Of a stretch of DNA of 64,000 bases, positions 1 to 10,087 are shown piece by piece (position 1 is the first letter of the stretch; every line of letters starts with the position of its first letter). Origin of the DNA: Paraferrimonas sedimenticola (GTDB lineage: Bacteria > Pseudomonadota > Gammaproteobacteria > Enterobacterales > Shewanellaceae); the NCBI RefSeq assembly GCF_002282855.1, contig NZ_NRIR01000006.1:248001-312000 (forward strand). Reading direction: 5' to 3'. The notes beneath the pieces were generated by a model. The model did not search any database. It was not told the origin of the DNA and worked only from the letters and a program-made list of their open reading frames with translations. Position numbers and translations under genes: made by a program.

Positions 1-124
1 CGACAATGGCCAGACTTTGCCCGGCTTCCAACTCAAATGAGACACCACTGAGTACTTGAGTGCTGGCTTGGCCATCTCGGTAGGCTTTGCTGATGTTGGC
101 TACCGACAATAACGGCTTATTCAT
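1..124 (-). CDS. lolD: LolD, lipoprotein-releasing ABC transporter ATPase (5' end only)
   Basis: Only the first 41 codons lie in the window; the rest runs off the left edge. The visible N-terminus (starting MNKPLLSVANISKAYRDG) and the following VLSGVSFELEAGQSLAIV segment are the typical opening of an ABC ATPase just before the Walker A motif, which is outside the window. The ATG overlaps the stop of the upstream permease gene by 8 bp, so the two are probably translationally coupled. LolD powers LolC/E in extracting outer-membrane lipoproteins from the inner membrane. The identification relies on the operon partner and the N-terminal pattern. Confidence 0.85.
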   Translation of the reverse strand, partial: MNKPLLSVANISKAYRDGQASTQVLSGVSFELEAGQSLAIV

Positions 125-1337
125 ATCTTAAGGTCTCCGCGGGGCGTATGCTGGCCGCTTTGATGGCCGGGTAAAGAGTGGCGAGTAAACTGATGATTAA
201 GGTACCAGCGACGATACCGCCGATTTGAGTTTGCGAAATCAGTACCGGCAGAGTAACGCCAGGTCCGAGCAAGCTAACCCCAAGGCCTGTTAAAATTTGA
301 TTCAAATTAGGCGCGATAAGCATGCCAATCGCACCGCCTAACACCAGTCCAATCAGTGCATTTAACATGCCCTGCACCAGGAATATTTGCATCACCTGAG
401 TTGTGGTCATGCCCTGAGTTTTCAAAATGGCGATATCCGCCGACTTGTCCATTACCATCATCACCAGCGCTGAGACAATATTAAACGCGGCAACCGCCAC
501 AATCAGACTCAGCATCAGCGACATCATGCGCTTTTCCATTTTCACCGCAGCGAACAGATGGCCATAATTTTGTTGCCAATCTTGCACCACCAACTCGGGC
601 GCACTGTTAGCAATGGTCTGAGTGACTTGCTCGGCGGCAAAAGGGTCGTCTAAGAACAAGCGTACACTGTGCAACTGTGACGGCGGCTTGCGCATTAACC
701 TTGCGCCATCGGCGTAATGCACAAAGGCCAGCGCCTTATCCACCACAGAGCCCATTTTAAACACGCCTATCACGCGAAAATTGCGCTGACTCGGCACAGG
801 CCCCATGGGCGAGTAGACCACACCGCTGCCGGAAAACAAGCGCACCTTATCGCCAACACCCACCTGCAAAGTACGCGCAAGTTCGAGTCCTAACATGACC
901 CCATACTCACCCGCTTGCAAAAGGCTGACATCCCCTTGCAACAACTTGTCTTGCAGCAGGTGAAATTCTTGACTGGATTGAGGCTGAATGCCGTAGACCT
1001 GAGCACCGGCCAATTGATTGCGCGACTGCAACATGGCTTGAGTTTGTACCAGCGGGCTGATGGCGTTGACCCCTTCGATGCCCTTAAACTGCTGCATGAA
1101 CGCATCCCAGTCTGTGGTAGGCTCGCTCGGCGTGACTATCACTTGCGGCACGCTACCCAAAATTCGAGTTTTGAGTTGGTTTTCCAGGCCATTCATCACC
1201 GATGAGACGATGATCAAACTGGCGACGCCTAGCACAATGCCAAGCACCGAAAAGAAGGTAATAAAGGAAGCAAATGCGTTGGCCTTTCGACTTCGCCAAT
1301 AGCGCCATCCAATGCGTGCGGTTAAAGCCAAATTCAT
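117..1337 (-). CDS. lolC: LolC/LolE family lipoprotein-releasing permease
   Basis: A 406-aa inner-membrane protein of the LolC/LolE family, which hands mature lipoproteins to LolA. The N-terminus carries an RYWRSRKANAF motif before the first membrane helix (about residues 22-45). A periplasmic MacB-like domain follows to about residue 265. An FtsX-type block of three hydrophobic segments (about 270-400) then ends the protein. It lies directly upstream of lolD, the usual position of lolC; LolC and LolE are similar, so the exact paralogue is inferred from gene order. Length is close to the family norm of about 400 aa. Confidence 0.88.
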   Translation of the reverse strand: MNLALTARIGWRYWRSRKANAFASFITFFSVLGIVLGVASLIIVSSVMNGLENQLKTRILGSVPQVIVTPSEPTTDWDAFMQQFKGIEGVNAISPLVQTQAMLQSRNQLAGAQVYGIQPQSSQEFHLLQDKLLQGDVSLLQAGEYGVMLGLELARTLQVGVGDKVRLFSGSGVVYSPMGPVPSQRNFRVIGVFKMGSVVDKALAFVHYADGARLMRKPPSQLHSVRLFLDDPFAAEQVTQTIANSAPELVVQDWQQNYGHLFAAVKMEKRMMSLMLSLIVAVAAFNIVSALVMMVMDKSADIAILKTQGMTTTQVMQIFLVQGMLNALIGLVLGGAIGMLIAPNLNQILTGLGVSLLGPGVTLPVLISQTQIGGIVAGTLIISLLATLYPAIKAASIRPAETLRYE

Positions 1338-1426
1338 GGGTTAGGTTTTTCCAAATGCCATTTGCTAATTACTTGAGTTACGGGATAATACGAGCTTACT
1401 TGTGGATCATACAAGGGACAAAGACT

Positions 1427-1993
1427 TTGAGCCGCACAGACGACGGATTTTTCAGCGTATCTCACAATTATCCTGTCTTTCTTCAGCCTCACCAGGGTGA
1501 AGCCAGCCAGCAAGGGCTAGTTGATGCCATGCCAGAGAGCTTTCGTATGCTCAGTGAAATCGCCGCCAGCGAGCAACAAAGTCTTGGCCTGATTAAGCAA
1601 CTGCCACAAGGCGATGTGATTTCTCAATACCTGCAATTACAGGCCAAAAAAGTCGATATCCTGCTTCAGTTTGTCATGGCACAACAGCCACAACAAGGGA
1701 GCGAGTGCCAAGGTTTGCAGTTTGGTGGCAGTCACCTGCTGATTAACAGTCCCACCCAACTACAAACTGACCAGGTTTATCAGGCACGGCTGTACATCAA
1801 AGCTGCCCAACTGGCAGTGTTTTGCCTAGTCGAACCTAGAATCGTCGAGCCGGGGGCTATCGAATCAGCCAGCGAACAATATCAATTGGATATACTGGCC
1901 ATCGGTGAGGCCGAGCAAGAGATGCTGGTGCGCGCCAGTCTGTTAGAGCAACAAAAGCTGCTAAAATTACGCCAACAAGCGCGCAGCCAGTAA
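1427..1993 (+). CDS. PilZ-like protein upstream of mfd
   Basis: A 188-aa soluble protein. The reading frame is open upstream into lolC, but the best start is the TTG at 1427, which has an AAGGGA ribosome-binding site eight bases before it; the first upstream ATG would overlap lolC. The FFSVSHNYPVFLQP opening and the central CQGLQFGGSHLLI region recall PilZ-like proteins found next to mfd in Alteromonadales. The classical RxxxR c-di-GMP-binding motif is not evident, so nucleotide binding is doubtful. The C-terminus is a Gln/Lys-rich helix. mfd begins 32 bp downstream on the same strand. Confidence 0.6.
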   Translation: MSRTDDGFFSVSHNYPVFLQPHQGEASQQGLVDAMPESFRMLSEIAASEQQSLGLIKQLPQGDVISQYLQLQAKKVDILLQFVMAQQPQQGSECQGLQFGGSHLLINSPTQLQTDQVYQARLYIKAAQLAVFCLVEPRIVEPGAIESASEQYQLDILAIGEAEQEMLVRASLLEQQKLLKLRQQARSQ

Positions 1994-2025
1994 CCTATCC
2001 AGCACAAAGTACCAGCGGAAACTAA

Positions 2026-5000
2026 ATGAAACGCCAACTCAACGGAGTCATTGGGGTTGCGCAAGCCCTATCTGTCTTGCAAGAAGCCAAAGAGCACAGC
2101 GGAACCACTTTGGTGCTCACTCAAGATGCGCCGTCAGCCATCGCTTTACATCAAGAACTCGAATACCTGGCGTCAGCTTCAGCCTATAGTGTTAGCTTGT
2201 TTCCCGACCGAGAAACTCTGCCCTATGACACCTTTTCACCCCATCAGGATATTGTCTCTCAGCGCTTAAAAACCCTGTCGCAGTTAGGGCTTTCAAAACA
2301 ACAGGTGGTCATTTTACCGATCAGCACCGCTTTGGTGCGCCTACCGCCTTTGAGCTTTTTAAGCGGGCACCTGTTCGACCTAAAGCCTGGCGCACCCTAC
2401 CCGCTTGAGGCCATGCGCCATCGCTTGGTCCAATCTGGCTACTGGCAAGTAGAGCAAGTTTACGCCCACGGTGAATTTGCCGTGCGCGGCTCGATTATCG
2501 ACCTGTTCCCCATGGGCTCTCGTGAACCCTTTCGAATTGAGCTGTTTGACGATGAAGTGGAGACGATTCGCAGTTTCGACCCGGAAACTCAGCGCTCCCA
2601 AGACGTCATTGACGAAGTGGCCATGCTGCCAGCGCGAGAGTTTGCCACCGACAGCGAGTCCATTGAGGGCTTTCGCAAGCGCTATCGCGAGCGGTTTGCT
2701 AACGCCCCCAATGCGCCTGAATCTGTGTATCAGCAAGTCAGCCGTGGGGTGATGCCCGCAGGTATCGAGAGCTACCTTCCGCTGTTCTTCGATGAAACCA
2801 TTAGTCTGTTTGACTACCTAAGTGCCGACACCAAGCTAATCACAGTTGGCGATATTGAAGACCAATGTCGCCATTACTTGGATGAGATACAAAGCCGCTT
2901 TGAGAACTACAACGTAGACTCACAGCGTCCACTGCTGCGCCCTGACGAGATTTACCTGAGATTTGAAGAGCTATTTGCGGCGATTAAGCCTCTGCCACGA
3001 TTGCACCTCGCGGCGGATAGCGAAGGCCGTGGCCGCGCTGCCAAAGTGGCGTCTCTGCCCAACATAGAAGTCAACCACAAACTCAAAGCGCCGCTGACGT
3101 CACTCTGTGACTATTTAGAAAATGCACCGCGAGTCTGTTTTAGCGTGGAGTCTGAGGGGCGCAAAGAAGCCTTGTTGTCCTTGCTGTCTCCTGCGGGTAT
3201 TCGCCCAGAGCCCTTTGACCATTGGCAGTCGTTTGTCGATAGCAAAGCCAAGTTAGGACTCATCGTCTCTCCACTGAGTCACGGCGTCGAGATTACTTCG
3301 CCGAAAATGGCCTTAGTGTGTGAGACCGAACTGTTTGGTCGCCATGTCGCTAGGCAACGTCGTCGTGAGCGTCAGCACCAAGTCTCTGCTGATGCGCTGG
3401 TGCGCAACCTAGCCGAGCTTAAAACCGGACAGGCGGTAGTTCACTTAGAGCACGGTGTGGGTCGCTACTTAGGGCTTGAAACCTTGGATACCGGGGGCAA
3501 CGCCGCTGAGTACTTGAAGTTAGAGTATGCCGCCGGTGCACTGTTGTACGTGCCAGTAACCTCGCTGCATCTGATTGGCCGCTATTCTGGCAGTCAAGAC
3601 GAGCAAGTAGCCCTGACCAAGTTAGGCGGCAAAGCTTGGGATAGCGCCAAGCGCAAGGCCGCTGAAAAAGTTCGCGATGTGGCAGCAGAGCTGCTCGATA
3701 TATACGCCAAACGCGAGCTCAAGCCAGGGCAGTCAATTACCGCACCTACCGAAGACTATCGAAAATTCGCAGCCTCTTTCCCATTTGAAGAGACCGTGGA
3801 TCAAGAAAAAGCCATCAATCAGGTGATGAGCGACTTGGCCAGCCCGCGTCCGATGGACCGACTGGTTTGCGGCGATGTGGGCTTTGGCAAAACCGAAGTG
3901 GCAATGCGCGCAGCCTTTGTTGCAGTGATGGCAGGCCGTCAGGTGGCGATTTTGGTACCCACCACCCTACTCGCTCAGCAGCACTATCAAAACTTCCTCG
4001 ACCGCTTTGCCGACTGGCCGGTGCAAATTGAGGTAATGTCGCGCTTTAAAACTGCCAAGCAGCAAAACGAAGCGCTGGAAAAACTGGCCCAGGGCAAGCT
4101 GGACATCATAGTGGGTACTCACAAGCTGCTGCAGGGCGACATTAAGTTCGACGATTTGGGCTTGTTGATCATCGACGAAGAACACAGATTTGGCGTGCGC
4201 CAGAAAGACAGAATCAAACGCTTGCGCGCCAATGTGGACATACTGACGCTGACTGCTACGCCAATCCCGCGTACCCTGAATATGGCCATGTCTGGCATTC
4301 GCGACTTGTCGATCATTGCCACCCCACCCGCCCGTCGCTTGGCGGTAAAGACCTTTGTGCGTGAGCGCGATGATGCGGTGATTAAAGAAGCCATTTTGCG
4401 TGAGATTTTGCGCGGTGGTCAGGCCTACTTCCTGCACAACAACGTGGAAACCATTGAAAAAACCGCCGACGAGTTACAGGCGTTAGTACCCGAGGCTCGA
4501 GTGGTGGTGGCCCACGGTCAGATGCGCGAGCGCCAACTCGAGCAGGTGATGTCGGACTTTTATCATCAACGATTTAACCTACTGGTGTGCACCACCATTA
4601 TTGAAACCGGCATCGATGTCCCCAGTGCTAATACCATTATCATGGACCGAGCCGACAAGTTCGGTTTGGCCCAATTGCACCAGCTGCGCGGACGCGTGGG
4701 CCGCAGTCACCACCAAGCCTACGCTTACTTGTTGACGCCTAACCCTAAGCGGCTGACCAAAGACGCGCTGAAACGCTTGGACGCTATTGGTAGCCTAGAA
4801 GACTTAGGCGCGGGCTTTATGTTGGCCACCCAGGACTTAGAAATCCGTGGCGCGGGCGAGCTGTTGGGCGATGAGCAAAGCGGGCACATCGCCAAAATCG
4901 GCTTTGGTTTGTACATGGAAATGCTGGAAGCCGCGGTTGAAGCCATTAAAGACGGCAAAACCGACGCCATGGACTTAGACCAACTGTTAAAACAGCAATG

Positions 5001-5454
5001 TGAGATGGAATTGCGAATCCCAGTATTAATTCCTGACGATTACATCATGGACGTCAACACCCGTTTGAATCTGTACAAACGCATCGCCAACTGCACCAAC
5101 GCTAAACAGTTAGACGAGTTACAGGTGGAGATGATTGACCGCTTTGGCCTGTTGCCGCAACAAACCAAAAACCTCATCAGCTTGACCCGAGACAAGGCAC
5201 GCGCCGCCGCAATTGGTATCGTGAAATTGGATATGCACGCAAATGGCGGTAGTATTGAATTCGGCGATAACAACCGCCTAGATCCAAGCTTCATTATTGG
5301 GTTGCTGCAAAGCCAACCTCAGATTTATCGCATGGACGGGCCAAGTAAACTGAAATTTACCATTGCCACAGAAACCGCCGAGCAACGTCTGCAATTGCTA
5401 GACACCATGCTAACGGAATTCGCTAAACACCTAACCGGGGATCTTAATTCGTGA
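2026..5454 (+). CDS. mfd: Mfd, transcription-repair coupling factor
   Basis: An 1142-aa DNA translocase (E. coli 1148 aa) that removes stalled RNA polymerase and recruits UvrA. The N-terminal UvrB-like module shows LPYDTFSPHQDI and HGEFAVRGSIIDLFPMGS. The RNA polymerase-interaction region lies near residues 465-545. The RecG-like helicase carries Walker A GDVGFGKTE (about residues 615-623) and the DEEH box (about 715). Motif VI appears as QLRGRVGRS, and the C-terminal domain follows. An in-frame TAA immediately precedes the ATG, so no longer start is possible. Its stop overlaps the GTG of csiV by 4 bp. Confidence 0.97.
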   Translation: MKRQLNGVIGVAQALSVLQEAKEHSGTTLVLTQDAPSAIALHQELEYLASASAYSVSLFPDRETLPYDTFSPHQDIVSQRLKTLSQLGLSKQQVVILPISTALVRLPPLSFLSGHLFDLKPGAPYPLEAMRHRLVQSGYWQVEQVYAHGEFAVRGSIIDLFPMGSREPFRIELFDDEVETIRSFDPETQRSQDVIDEVAMLPAREFATDSESIEGFRKRYRERFANAPNAPESVYQQVSRGVMPAGIESYLPLFFDETISLFDYLSADTKLITVGDIEDQCRHYLDEIQSRFENYNVDSQRPLLRPDEIYLRFEELFAAIKPLPRLHLAADSEGRGRAAKVASLPNIEVNHKLKAPLTSLCDYLENAPRVCFSVESEGRKEALLSLLSPAGIRPEPFDHWQSFVDSKAKLGLIVSPLSHGVEITSPKMALVCETELFGRHVARQRRRERQHQVSADALVRNLAELKTGQAVVHLEHGVGRYLGLETLDTGGNAAEYLKLEYAAGALLYVPVTSLHLIGRYSGSQDEQVALTKLGGKAWDSAKRKAAEKVRDVAAELLDIYAKRELKPGQSITAPTEDYRKFAASFPFEETVDQEKAINQVMSDLASPRPMDRLVCGDVGFGKTEVAMRAAFVAVMAGRQVAILVPTTLLAQQHYQNFLDRFADWPVQIEVMSRFKTAKQQNEALEKLAQGKLDIIVGTHKLLQGDIKFDDLGLLIIDEEHRFGVRQKDRIKRLRANVDILTLTATPIPRTLNMAMSGIRDLSIIATPPARRLAVKTFVRERDDAVIKEAILREILRGGQAYFLHNNVETIEKTADELQALVPEARVVVAHGQMRERQLEQVMSDFYHQRFNLLVCTTIIETGIDVPSANTIIMDRADKFGLAQLHQLRGRVGRSHHQAYAYLLTPNPKRLTKDALKRLDAIGSLEDLGAGFMLATQDLEIRGAGELLGDEQSGHIAKIGFGLYMEMLEAAVEAIKDGKTDAMDLDQLLKQQCEMELRIPVLIPDDYIMDVNTRLNLYKRIANCTNAKQLDELQVEMIDRFGLLPQQTKNLISLTRDKARAAAIGIVKLDMHANGGSIEFGDNNRLDPSFIIGLLQSQPQIYRMDGPSKLKFTIATETAEQRLQLLDTMLTEFAKHLTGDLNS

Positions 5455-6518
5455 GCCGACTTTTTGCCCACGCAGCGCTGCTAGTTACGCTTTTATCCGC
5501 TCAGGCGCAGGCCCAACCCACTTGGTTTGAAGTGGAAGTCTTCGTTTTTGAGCGAGACAGTCAAACCAACGAACAATGGAGCGAAGCGCAGCGCCATTAC
5601 CAAGCCGATAAGCTTATGGACTTAATTAGTCCGGCGCTATTGAGCGACGTGTCAGATCTCAGCCAAGCCTTGCAGAGCTGCAGCGCCGCCGAGTGGGCTA
5701 CCGATCCCGAAGGCTGTAATCAGCGCTGGCAACAGCCCACTCAGGCTCCTAGCCTACCCAGCACCATTCCATGGCAAATCGGCGCCCGTGAGCCGTTAGA
5801 GTTAGAAGAAACTAGCCAAGCCGAGCAACCTTCATCCGTAGAGATAGACGCAGAAACACAGACCATTGGCACGGAAGCGGTTGAACTGGCCGAAGCTCAA
5901 GAGCAAACGGAAAACATGCCAACCGATCCGAATCAGGCACCACTCTTGCTGCGCGATGACGAGCTGCAATTTGGGGAGATGATTGCCAATCTGCAGCGTC
6001 AATTAAGGCTCAAACCCATGCTGCATATGGGATGGCGCCAAGGGGTTCAGCCTAGATTTAAGGCCAAAGCTTTTCATTTGTTCGGTGGTGAGGACCTAAG
6101 CGAGCAATTTGACCGGCAGGGTCTGCCGGTACAAACCAGCGAGCTGGACTCGCTAATCCCGCAGTTTTCTTTCCTACAAAGTCAAACCACAGAGACGCAG
6201 CCTTTATGGCAGCTCGAAGGTAGCTTGAAGATCTATTTGGACCACTATCTTTTTGTAGAAACCGACTTTGTGCTGCGCGAGCCAGGGCTTCGCAAAATCA
6301 AAGCGGAAAAGACACTAGAGGATAGCGAGCAGGTCACTGCAAGTAACGTCGAAGTGTCTGAGGTTCAAGAAGAACAGAGCTTTTTGTACCATATCCCCTT
6401 TGTACAAAATAAGCGCGTGAAAAGTCGTGAAATGCACTACTTTGACCACCCGAAAATGGGTGTAATTCTGCAGATCCGCCGAATGCAGCAGCCGGGTGAG
6501 GAGTCTCCAGAGGGCTAG
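5451..6518 (+). CDS. csiV: CsiV family protein
   Basis: A 355-aa exported protein with a signal peptide (first about 21 residues, ending AQAQA before QPTWFEVEVFVFER). The WFEVEVFVFER start and the YFDHPKMGVILQIRR end are hallmarks of the CsiV family (PF10972). In Vibrio, CsiV binds peptidoglycan and partners the L,D-endopeptidase ShyA. The middle (about residues 125-165) is acidic, Glu/Gln-rich and probably disordered. The start is GTG inside the mfd stop (GTGA overlap), indicating co-transcription and coupling with mfd, as seen in related genera. Confidence 0.85.
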   Translation: MSRLFAHAALLVTLLSAQAQAQPTWFEVEVFVFERDSQTNEQWSEAQRHYQADKLMDLISPALLSDVSDLSQALQSCSAAEWATDPEGCNQRWQQPTQAPSLPSTIPWQIGAREPLELEETSQAEQPSSVEIDAETQTIGTEAVELAEAQEQTENMPTDPNQAPLLLRDDELQFGEMIANLQRQLRLKPMLHMGWRQGVQPRFKAKAFHLFGGEDLSEQFDRQGLPVQTSELDSLIPQFSFLQSQTTETQPLWQLEGSLKIYLDHYLFVETDFVLREPGLRKIKAEKTLEDSEQVTASNVEVSEVQEEQSFLYHIPFVQNKRVKSREMHYFDHPKMGVILQIRRMQQPGEESPEG

Positions 6519-6535
6519 CGGCTAACGTCTAGCCG
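6519..6535. terminator. Possible weak hairpin after csiV
   Basis: Six-base arms CGGCTA (6519-6524) and TAGCCG (6530-6535) with a five-base loop start right after the csiV stop. There is no clear U-run on either strand, so intrinsic termination is uncertain. Confidence 0.3.
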
Positions 6536-6557
6536 ACAAAAGATGAACGGGAGAGGA

Positions 6558-6830
6558 TTAGTCTTCGACGCTAAAGTCGAGAAATATCTCATCTCCCCAA
6601 TCATCATCGACAAATACTCGATCTACTTTTGCTTGCTCAGGTCCCTGAGCACACCAGTCTAGCATCTGCGCTACCGCAGGCTCAGCGCCCTGTAACACTA
6701 GCGCCACCTGGCCATCTTCTAGATTTTTCACATAGCCGGTGAGGCCCAACTCTTGAGCGCGGGCTTTGGCGCTGGCTCGATACCAGACGCCTTGTACCTT
6801 TCCTGAGACTCGAACGAAGCATCGCTGCAT
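6558..6830 (-). CDS. yccX: Acylphosphatase
   Basis: A 90-aa enzyme hydrolysing carboxyl-phosphate bonds of acylphosphates. The family signature GKVQGVWYRAS contains the catalytic Arg (R18), and GYVKNLEDG contains the catalytic Asn (N36). Length matches the usual 90-98 aa. It lies 12 bp after ycfP on the same strand, making it the last gene of a probable nagZ-ycfP-yccX operon. Confidence 0.95.
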   Translation of the reverse strand: MQRCFVRVSGKVQGVWYRASAKARAQELGLTGYVKNLEDGQVALVLQGAEPAVAQMLDWCAQGPEQAKVDRVFVDDDWGDEIFLDFSVED

Positions 6831-6842
6831 TTGCTAAGGCCG

Positions 6843-7385
6843 TTAACTGTGTTGTTTAAATGCCAGTATAGTCGGAAGATGCTCGGCAAGATTAGCGAAT
6901 TTATGAGTTTCGCGCTCATCCCAAATGATTTGGTAGTAGGACTTAAGCTCTTGTTCCGTCGCTTTATTATCCAAGTCTTCGTCATGTCTGGAGAGAATTA
7001 CCAAGGCTTGCTCCTGATTCTTCTCTCGAAATCTATCAACGCATTTTGCAGCAATGTCGGCGTACTCTTCCGGGCGGTCAATCTTGCCTTCCATATTACC
7101 CTGAGGCTTTAAGTTAGGGTTTATCATCACCGAGCGAATGCCGTTGAGAAAGCCTACCCGCTCAGCCCAAAAACCGCCTAAACCCACACCCAGAATAATT
7201 GGATTTGGGTCATCACAACGCTTCAACTCTCGGTCCACTTCTTTGAGCAAAAACTGGAAGTCGTGCTTTGGATGCAAAGTAGAGTAATTCAGGTAACGCA
7301 CATCGTCGTCGATGAACTGAAGTTGCAGTATTTTTTGGTGATTGCCAGCACTGGTGGCATCGAATCCGTGAAGGTAGAGGATCAT
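6843..7385 (-). CDS. ycfP: YcfP family esterase-like protein
   Basis: A 180-aa protein, the same length as E. coli YcfP, with an alpha/beta-hydrolase-like fold. It begins [20 protein letters not shown] and keeps the conserved [14 protein letters not shown] and [15 protein letters not shown] blocks. GVGLGG occupies the nucleophile-elbow position but has Gly where hydrolases have Ser, as in the rest of the family, so ordinary esterase chemistry is unlikely. The ATG at 7385 was chosen over an upstream frame extension because it matches the family start and clears nagZ by 13 bp. The nagZ-ycfP pair is conserved in enterobacteria. Confidence 0.93.
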   Translation of the reverse strand: MILYLHGFDATSAGNHQKILQLQFIDDDVRYLNYSTLHPKHDFQFLLKEVDRELKRCDDPNPIILGVGLGGFWAERVGFLNGIRSVMINPNLKPQGNMEGKIDRPEEYADIAAKCVDRFREKNQEQALVILSRHDEDLDNKATEQELKSYYQIIWDERETHKFANLAEHLPTILAFKQHS

Positions 7386-7398
7386 GGTGCTTCCTAGA

Positions 7399-8415
7399 CT
7401 ATGCGTGTGCTTCAAAAGTGTGGCACAAATCCCGTGCTGCTTGCCAGCGAGCACTGTGAGTTTGCGCAAAGTCTTGCCATAAATTCTCGCCTTTCAGCAA
7501 ACTTGCAGGCGCGGTGGGCGGATGCTTTGGCCATGGGTAGTTAGGGATAACCTCGGCCAACGCCTCCGCACAGTTGCACAAAAGCAGCACATCGCAGCCA
7601 GCATTAATCGCGCTAGACAGTCGCTCGGCGTAGCCACCAGCCACCGATGCTCCTTGCATGCTTAAGTCGTCAGAAAATAAGGTGCCTTGAAAGCTCATCT
7701 TTTGACGAACAATGTTTTGCAGCCAAACCTTGCTAAAGCCTGCAGGATGTTGGTCTACCTTGGGATAAATGACATGGGCCGGCATCAGTCCTGCTAAATG
7801 ACCTGATTTAGCTAAGCGTTCAAAGGGGCGAGCGTCGTCATTCCACAAAGTATCGAAATCACGCTCGTCTACGGGGATCGCCACATGGCTATCCGCTTTC
7901 ACCGAACCATGGCCTGGGAAGTGCTTACCCACCGCCTTCATACCAGCCTGGTTCATTCCCTCAATCCATGCCTGAGCCAGCGGAATAATATCTTCCACTT
8001 TATCGCTGAAAGCGCGGGAGCCGATAACATCAGAGCCAGCGTCTTTATCCAGCACAGGCGCAAAGCTGAGATCAATGCCAAGCGATAACAATTCAGCCGC
8101 CATTAACCAGCCAAGCTCGGTGGCCCAGGCTTTGGCTTGTTCAATATCACCACCGGCTTTTTGCAACAGACTGCGCATCGAAGGTATTTGGGCGAACTCA
8201 TCGCGAAAACGTTGTACCCGTCCGCCTTCGTGATCCACTGCAATAAGAATGTCTGGGCGCAGTTCACGCACTGCTCGGATGAGTCGAGCTAATTGAGCTT
8301 TGTCTTCATAATTACGGCTAAACAAAATCAGTCCGCCAACGCAACTCGCCCGCAACCACTCGGCCTCATCGGCAGCGACCTCTGTGGACCGCAAGTCCAT
8401 CATCAAATAACTCAC
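7399..8415 (-). CDS. nagZ: NagZ, beta-N-acetylhexosaminidase
   Basis: A 338-aa cytoplasmic glycoside hydrolase family 3 enzyme that removes GlcNAc from anhydro-muropeptides during cell-wall recycling; its product can signal AmpC induction in some species. Visible motifs are [12 protein letters not shown] (59-70), KHFPGHG (164-170), the Asp-Ser-His dyad (175-177) and FSDDLSM (247-253), which carries the catalytic nucleophile Asp (probably D250). The start is GTG at 8415; ATG codons 12 and 15 bases further in are alternatives. First gene of the nagZ-ycfP-yccX operon. Confidence 0.96.
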   Translation of the reverse strand: MSYLMMDLRSTEVAADEAEWLRASCVGGLILFSRNYEDKAQLARLIRAVRELRPDILIAVDHEGGRVQRFRDEFAQIPSMRSLLQKAGGDIEQAKAWATELGWLMAAELLSLGIDLSFAPVLDKDAGSDVIGSRAFSDKVEDIIPLAQAWIEGMNQAGMKAVGKHFPGHGSVKADSHVAIPVDERDFDTLWNDDARPFERLAKSGHLAGLMPAHVIYPKVDQHPAGFSKVWLQNIVRQKMSFQGTLFSDDLSMQGASVAGGYAERLSSAINAGCDVLLLCNCAEALAEVIPNYPWPKHPPTAPASLLKGENLWQDFAQTHSARWQAARDLCHTFEAHA

Positions 8416-8553
8416 GCTATACTCCTACTGGGCTGGCCTATTTTTACTTATCAACACATTAGATTTTGTGATGCGAGGCCAATTGGGATTCCAATGGGCT
8501 TAGTGTAACATCAGCGTCAATTAGAACCAGACACCAGCCCTCAGGACTGCCAC

Positions 8554-9927
8554 ATGATTAGCGTTTTTGACATGTTTTCCATCGGTTTAGGCCCATCGAG
8601 CTCACACACCGTAGGCCCGATGCGCGCCGCCAAGCTATTTGCCGAGACCGTTCAGCAAAAAGACTGCGACGGTGTCGACGAATTGCGCGCGGAATTATTC
8701 GGTTCCTTAGGACAAACCGGTAAAGGCCACGGTACAGGTACTGCTGTTACCTTGGGTCTAATGGGTCACGAACCGGACACTGTGGATACCGACAAAGTCG
8801 ACGGCTATTTAGCGGATGTGGCGCAATCGCAAACCCTGAATATGCTGGGTCTAAAAAGCGTGCGCTTTACTCGCGCGAACTCCATTACCTACCACAGACG
8901 TAAATCGTTGCCGGCCCATGCCAATGCCATGACCTTGTATGCTCTGAAAAACGGCGACGTCTTCTATCAGCGCACCTACTACTCTGTCGGCGGTGGCTTC
9001 ATTTTGGACGAAGACCAAATTGATAGCCCGCAAACCCCGATAAATACTAACGCTATCACCATGCCCTATCACTTCAGCACCGCCTCGCAGCTTTTAAGCC
9101 TGTGTTGTGAGCACGGTTTGAGCGTGTCGGCGTTGATGATGGCCAACGAAAAAGTGCTGCACAGCGAAGCAGAAATTCGCGAGCGTCTGTGGCATATCTG
9201 GAAGACCATGAAGGCCAGCGTCGAACGTGGCTGCATCAAAGAAGGCAACCTGCCTGGTGGTCTGAAACTGCGCCGTCGCGCCCCTGCCCTTTATCGTCGT
9301 CTTACCGCCGAAGGCAAAACCAATAGCGACCCACTGACCGCCATGGATTGGGTCGACTTGTTCGCGATTGCGGTAAACGAAGAAAACGCCGCGGGCGGTC
9401 GTGTGGTTACTGCCCCAACCAATGGGGCTGCGGGTATCATCCCTGCGGTACTTTGCTACTACGATAAGTTCGTTCATCCAGTGGATGAAGAGCTTTGCGT
9501 TCGCTACCTGTTAACCGCCGGCGCGATTGGCATTTTGTATAAGAAAAACGCCTCGATTTCTGGCGCCGAAGTGGGCTGCCAAGGCGAAGTGGGAGTGGCC
9601 TGTTCGATGGCCGCTGGCGCGCTCACCGAAATCATGGGCGGGACTGCCGAGAATGTAGAAAATGCCGCTGAAATTGGCATGGAACACAACCTTGGCCTGA
9701 CCTGCGATCCGGTCGGAGGCTTGGTGCAGGTGCCTTGTATTGAGCGCAACGCCATGGGTGCGGTGAAAGCCATTAATGCATCAAGATTAGCATTACGCGG
9801 CGATGGTCAACACAAAGTATCCTTGGACAAGGTCATCAAAACCATGTGGGATACTGGCGTGGATATGCGCTCCAAGTACAAAGAAACCGCCAAAGGCGGG
9901 CTAGCGGTAAATATCGTCGAGTGCTAG
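8554..9927 (+). CDS. sdaA: L-serine dehydratase, iron-sulfur type
   Basis: A 457-aa enzyme (E. coli SdaA 454 aa) deaminating L-serine to pyruvate and ammonia. The N-terminal beta domain carries [17 protein letters not shown]. The C-terminal alpha domain has the Cys residues that ligate the [4Fe-4S] cluster, including [15 protein letters not shown] and [21 protein letters not shown]. Alpha and beta domains are fused in one chain, as in Gram-negative bacteria. It is monocistronic, followed by a strong terminator, and divergent from nagZ across about 140 bp. Confidence 0.97.
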   Translation: MISVFDMFSIGLGPSSSHTVGPMRAAKLFAETVQQKDCDGVDELRAELFGSLGQTGKGHGTGTAVTLGLMGHEPDTVDTDKVDGYLADVAQSQTLNMLGLKSVRFTRANSITYHRRKSLPAHANAMTLYALKNGDVFYQRTYYSVGGGFILDEDQIDSPQTPINTNAITMPYHFSTASQLLSLCCEHGLSVSALMMANEKVLHSEAEIRERLWHIWKTMKASVERGCIKEGNLPGGLKLRRRAPALYRRLTAEGKTNSDPLTAMDWVDLFAIAVNEENAAGGRVVTAPTNGAAGIIPAVLCYYDKFVHPVDEELCVRYLLTAGAIGILYKKNASISGAEVGCQGEVGVACSMAAGALTEIMGGTAENVENAAEIGMEHNLGLTCDPVGGLVQVPCIERNAMGAVKAINASRLALRGDGQHKVSLDKVIKTMWDTGVDMRSKYKETAKGGLAVNIVEC

Positions 9928-9952
9928 CTTAGCGGCGCATTCGTTCAACAAG

Positions 9953-9974
9953 GCGGCCTTTTGGCCGCTTTTTT
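9953..9974 (+). terminator. Rho-independent terminator after sdaA
   Basis: GCGGCC (9953-9958), TTTT loop, GGCCGC (9963-9968), followed by six T (9969-9974). A classic intrinsic terminator 25 bp after the sdaA stop. Confidence 0.92.
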
Positions 9975-9998
9975 GTTGCAAATTCGGCATCTAGCAAA

Positions 9999-10027
9999 TT
10001 GACACATCGCCATTCCCTGACTAATTT
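9999..10027 (+). promoter_or_regulatory. Candidate sigma-70 promoter for the araC-ldt pair
   Basis: A perfect -35 TTGACA (9999-10004) is followed by a 17-bp spacer and TAATTT (10022-10027), a weak -10. It lies 60 bp upstream of the AraC-type gene and just past the sdaA terminator. The -10 matches only half of the consensus, so this is a prediction. Confidence 0.45.
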
Positions 10028-10087
10028 TTCTAGTGGTTCACCGACCGTGTGACTCAAGAACAATCAAAAGATTGACAGGGATCGCGT

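Noticed and set aside
3967..4437. A 156-aa reverse ORF inside mfd.
   Set aside because: It lies antisense to the conserved helicase motifs of mfd; a codon-bias shadow.
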